DNA of 64,000 nucleotides from positions 26,515 to 90,514 of the forward strand of contig NZ_CADCSU010000078.1 in assembly GCF_902804475.1 (NCBI RefSeq). The letters are read 5' to 3'. A program made the position numbers and the translations under genes. Shown here piece after piece: positions 61,331 to 64,000 of this stretch. The notes under the pieces are model-generated. The model had not been told where the DNA came from. It saw nothing but the letters and a program-made list of their open reading frames with translations, and searched no databases. Position 1 is the first letter of the stretch, and every line of letters starts with the position of its first letter. Origin of the DNA: Flavobacterium bizetiae. GTDB lineage: Bacteria; Bacteroidota; Bacteroidia; Flavobacteriales; Flavobacteriaceae.

Positions 61331-61363
61331 CGCTATTATTTTTATTGATTCTAATTAAAAACA

Positions 61364-64000
61364 ATGCGTTCTATTTTATTTCTTCTTTTAATTTCGAGTT
61401 CTGTTTTCTCTCAAAGAGTAATTACAGGTAAGATTGTAGACAAAGAAAATTCAACAGCTTTATCAGGCGTTTTTATACGAGATACAAAATCTGATAACTG
61501 GAGTATTTCAGATAAAGACGGAGCCTTTCAAATTACAATTCCTTATCTTGAAGATATAGTACTAAACTTTTCTATATTGGGAAAAATGGAGTCTAACATT
61601 GCTTTAAAAAACAACGAAAATTTTATTACAGTTTTTTTAGAAGATAACACACTTCGCCTTAAAGAAGTTGTGGTTACCGCCAATAAAGAAAGAAAATATT
61701 CTGAACTTACTTTAGGTACAAATGCAATTAATAATGTACAGGCTTTTTCGCTAGACGATGTTTTGAAGCAGCTTCCGGGACAAACTACCACGGATTTTAA
61801 TTTAAATGAATTCAAGAATATAGTTTTTCGTACCGCCTCAAAATTGTCAGCTTCTAACGCAAATAAGGCTTTTGGAACTTCATTTGTAATGAATGACATT
61901 CCTATTTCTAACAACGAAAACATGCAGGCCTTAAATCCAAATTCAGGTCTTGCAGATGATTTTGGTATAAAAGGAAACACTTTTACGAATACAAATAGAG
62001 GAGTTGATTTAAGAGAAATATCTACTAATAATATTGAAGAAATAAAAGTTATTCAGGGAATTCCTTCTGCAAAGTATGGTGATTTAACTTCGGGGCTTGT
62101 TTTAATAACAACAAAGGTAGGAAATAGTCCTTACCGGGTTTCTGCATCCATCAGAGATGCGACATCTGAACTTAATTTGACAAAAGGAGTAAAATTCAAT
62201 TTAAATAATTCGATGAATTTTGGAATTAATTATCTCGATTCTAAAGCTGATCCGAGAGACAATATTTTGAATTATGAAAGAATAAACGGAAACATATCCT
62301 GGCAATATAAGAATAATGATGCTACTATAAAAAACACGGTAAATACTTCATTTCGAATGAATCTTGATAACTCTAAAAGTGATCCGGATGATATCAGCGC
62401 TCAAGTCATAAAAAACGAAAAAAAAGGTTTTTCTATTTCAAATAATTTAATGTGGAAACCCAAAAACTTATGGGTTGACGGAATTAATGTAAATGCAAGT
62501 CTTAGCTATGACCGACAATTTTCCAGAAGAGATAAATGGATGAATACTTCACCTTCTGCAGCAACTGATACTCAAGAAGAAGGAATACATGAGGCCATTA
62601 TTGTTCCATCACAATATACTAGTGTAAGTACAGTAGAAGGTATTCCTATTTCAACATTTTTTACTCTTGAAACTACAAAAACACTAACAAATAAATCGAA
62701 TTGGATTCACAGTCTGGTTCTTGGAGTTTCGCACAGAACAAGCGTAAACAGAGGTGAAGGACGAAAAAATGCTACCCAGGAAATGTTGAATTTTTATACT
62801 CTTTCGAGAGAAGGAAACAGCACCATTGGTTTTAGAGACTATAGCTTTACTAACTCAAAAACAGAATATCAAATTTCTACTTATTTCGAAGACAGAATAT
62901 TTAAAAAATTTAAAGACGAACGAATATTAAATCTTGATTTAGGAGTACGATTTGATAATCAAATGGGAAATATTTCATTACAGCCCCGTGTAAATTCATC
63001 TTATACACTTAATGAAACATTTAGATTACGTGCAGGATTAGGCCTTTCATCAAAAGCTCCGTCTTTAAACCAACTATACACCGGAGATCGTTATATCGAT
63101 AAATTAATTGGTAGTGGTATTTATACTTATCCGGGTGTTTATCAAAAAGCCTGGATTCAAACTATCATAACTCCGGGAGACAATTTAAACCTAAAGCCAA
63201 GTAAAGCATATCGAACAGAAGCGGGATTAGATATAAAATTACCTTTTGCCTCCGTTAATTTAACCGGATATTATAATAAGCTTTATAATGGTTTTTCTGG
63301 TCAAAAAGTCCCTGTCTATAGAGTAATTCCAAAAGCCGAAATCATTGTAACCGGTACAGAAATTCCAAACTACAACATTGTTGGCACTGAAAAATTTTAC
63401 TACATGAATAACAGTCTGACAAACGACCGTAGTTCAGAAGATACTGGTATAGAAACTACCATAAATTTCAAAAAAATTAAATCTCTTAATTTGGATGTAA
63501 GCATGAATGCTTCATACACGCATACAAAAGATTTTTCAGATGTTAAAGAATACGAATCTTCTGCAAGTCTTACTTCTGCTGAAAGATACGGAGTTTACAA
63601 TCCACAAGATGGTATAATGGATAGCTTCACAACTAGCTTTAATTTTAATTATCATATACCTGCTGTTGGATTACTTATTTCCTTGAGAACGGAACATATT
63701 TTATTACAGAATACTAAAACCCAAACTAGTAATTATCCTAATGGATATTTAGACTCAGAACTTGTTTATCACGAAATTCCTGTTGAAGACAGGACTAATA
63801 TTCAAAAATATGGGCATTTGATTAAAGTAAGAAACGAAACTCAATCTAAGATACCAAACATACTTCATAACCTTCATTTAAGAGTTTCAAAAGATTTTTT
63901 AAATGGTTTCAGTGCTTCATTATATGCAACTAACTTTTTAAATCTTAAACCCTATTATTATGATGATTATGACAATAAAATTTTATCAAAAATTGCCACT
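61364..64000 (+). CDS. TonB-dependent receptor, N-terminal 879 residues (cut by window end)
   Basis: Open from the ATG at 61364 to the window end. Signal peptide MRSILFLLLISSSVFSQ, a carboxypeptidase-regulatory-like domain (about 18-100; VITGKIVDKENSTALSGVF), then a plug with VRT-like features (LRLKEVVVTANKE, DVLKQLPGQTTTDFN, EEIKVIQGIPSAKYGDLTSGLV) and the start of a large barrel. The ligand is not known. It follows a promoter with consensus spacing and is probably strongly regulated by nutrient signals. Confidence 0.92.
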   Translation, partial: MRSILFLLLISSSVFSQRVITGKIVDKENSTALSGVFIRDTKSDNWSISDKDGAFQITIPYLEDIVLNFSILGKMESNIALKNNENFITVFLEDNTLRLKEVVVTANKERKYSELTLGTNAINNVQAFSLDDVLKQLPGQTTTDFNLNEFKNIVFRTASKLSASNANKAFGTSFVMNDIPISNNENMQALNPNSGLADDFGIKGNTFTNTNRGVDLREISTNNIEEIKVIQGIPSAKYGDLTSGLVLITTKVGNSPYRVSASIRDATSELNLTKGVKFNLNNSMNFGINYLDSKADPRDNILNYERINGNISWQYKNNDATIKNTVNTSFRMNLDNSKSDPDDISAQVIKNEKKGFSISNNLMWKPKNLWVDGINVNASLSYDRQFSRRDKWMNTSPSAATDTQEEGIHEAIIVPSQYTSVSTVEGIPISTFFTLETTKTLTNKSNWIHSLVLGVSHRTSVNRGEGRKNATQEMLNFYTLSREGNSTIGFRDYSFTNSKTEYQISTYFEDRIFKKFKDERILNLDLGVRFDNQMGNISLQPRVNSSYTLNETFRLRAGLGLSSKAPSLNQLYTGDRYIDKLIGSGIYTYPGVYQKAWIQTIITPGDNLNLKPSKAYRTEAGLDIKLPFASVNLTGYYNKLYNGFSGQKVPVYRVIPKAEIIVTGTEIPNYNIVGTEKFYYMNNSLTNDRSSEDTGIETTINFKKIKSLNLDVSMNASYTHTKDFSDVKEYESSASLTSAERYGVYNPQDGIMDSFTTSFNFNYHIPAVGLLISLRTEHILLQNTKTQTSNYPNGYLDSELVYHEIPVEDRTNIQKYGHLIKVRNETQSKIPNILHNLHLRVSKDFLNGFSASLYATNFLNLKPYYYDDYDNKILSKIAT

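Larger units (their letters stand above)
60969..61363. other. 395-bp intergenic region, gpsA to TonB receptor
   Basis: Holds the gpsA terminator (61018-61053), two interleaved inverted repeats (61080-61154) and a consensus promoter (61301-61330). No ORF was found. Confidence 0.6.

Overview
The window is a chromosomal segment from a member of the Bacteroidota, most likely the genus Flavobacterium. The evidence is low GC, promoters of the Bacteroidota type (TAnnTTTG at -7, often with TTG about 19 nt upstream), few Shine-Dalgarno sites, SusC-like TonB receptors with carboxypeptidase-regulatory N-termini, a Bat aerotolerance operon, and intergenic space packed with short quasi-palindromic word repeats. 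No tRNA, rRNA, CRISPR array, insertion sequence or prophage was seen.

Layout. 1-7978: the 5' end of gdhA, an outer-membrane-type protein, a trans-sulfuration enzyme, a DUF4163/DUF3298 lipoprotein, a nucleotidyltransferase-like gene with a small partner, a Schlafen-AlbA protein, an SDR oxidoreductase, a GNAT acetyltransferase and an aldo/keto reductase. 8202-17605: a complete moxR-DUF58-DUF4381-like-batA-batB-batC-batD-batE operon. 17777-23629: 5-formyl-THF cyclo-ligase, an aspartoacylase-like protein, uvrC and an outer-membrane patatin. 23938-29681: aromatic amino acid catabolism (hmgA, hppD, tryptophan 2,3-dioxygenase) with a DUF3108 protein, an M23 lipoprotein and a candidate small RNA. 29741-41848: a SUKH-type cluster, pgi, a TonB receptor, an RlpA-like protein, DinB, an ArsC/Spx-like protein, yicC, gmk, DoxX and nadD.

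42109-53427 is the most striking region. Twelve minus-strand genes lie downstream of a NrtR-type Nudix/winged-helix regulator. They encode a short PRPP-synthetase-like protein, a bacterial-type PARG, a coiled-coil protein, a VWA-like protein, a short PurA-like protein, a NADAR protein, a macro-ADP-ribosylglycohydrolase fusion, KptA, a second ADP-ribosylglycohydrolase, a 2OG-Fe(II) oxygenase, a calcineurin-type phosphatase and a NAMPT homologue. Two 21-bp sites with the same plan (TTTGYGT-N7-ACGCAAA) flank a consensus promoter in front of the first gene. I infer an ADP-ribose-sensing, ADP-ribose-releasing and NAD-rebuilding module. The Prs-like and NAMPT-like proteins might together turn ADP-ribose plus nicotinamide back into NAD+, as in the NARP1 pathway described in phages.

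53540-64000: a PKD lipoprotein, a LysR regulator divergent from a secreted DJ-1/PfpI protein, a YqhD-like alcohol dehydrogenase, a large YwqK/MORN-like repeat protein, gpsA, and a TonB-dependent receptor cut by the window end.
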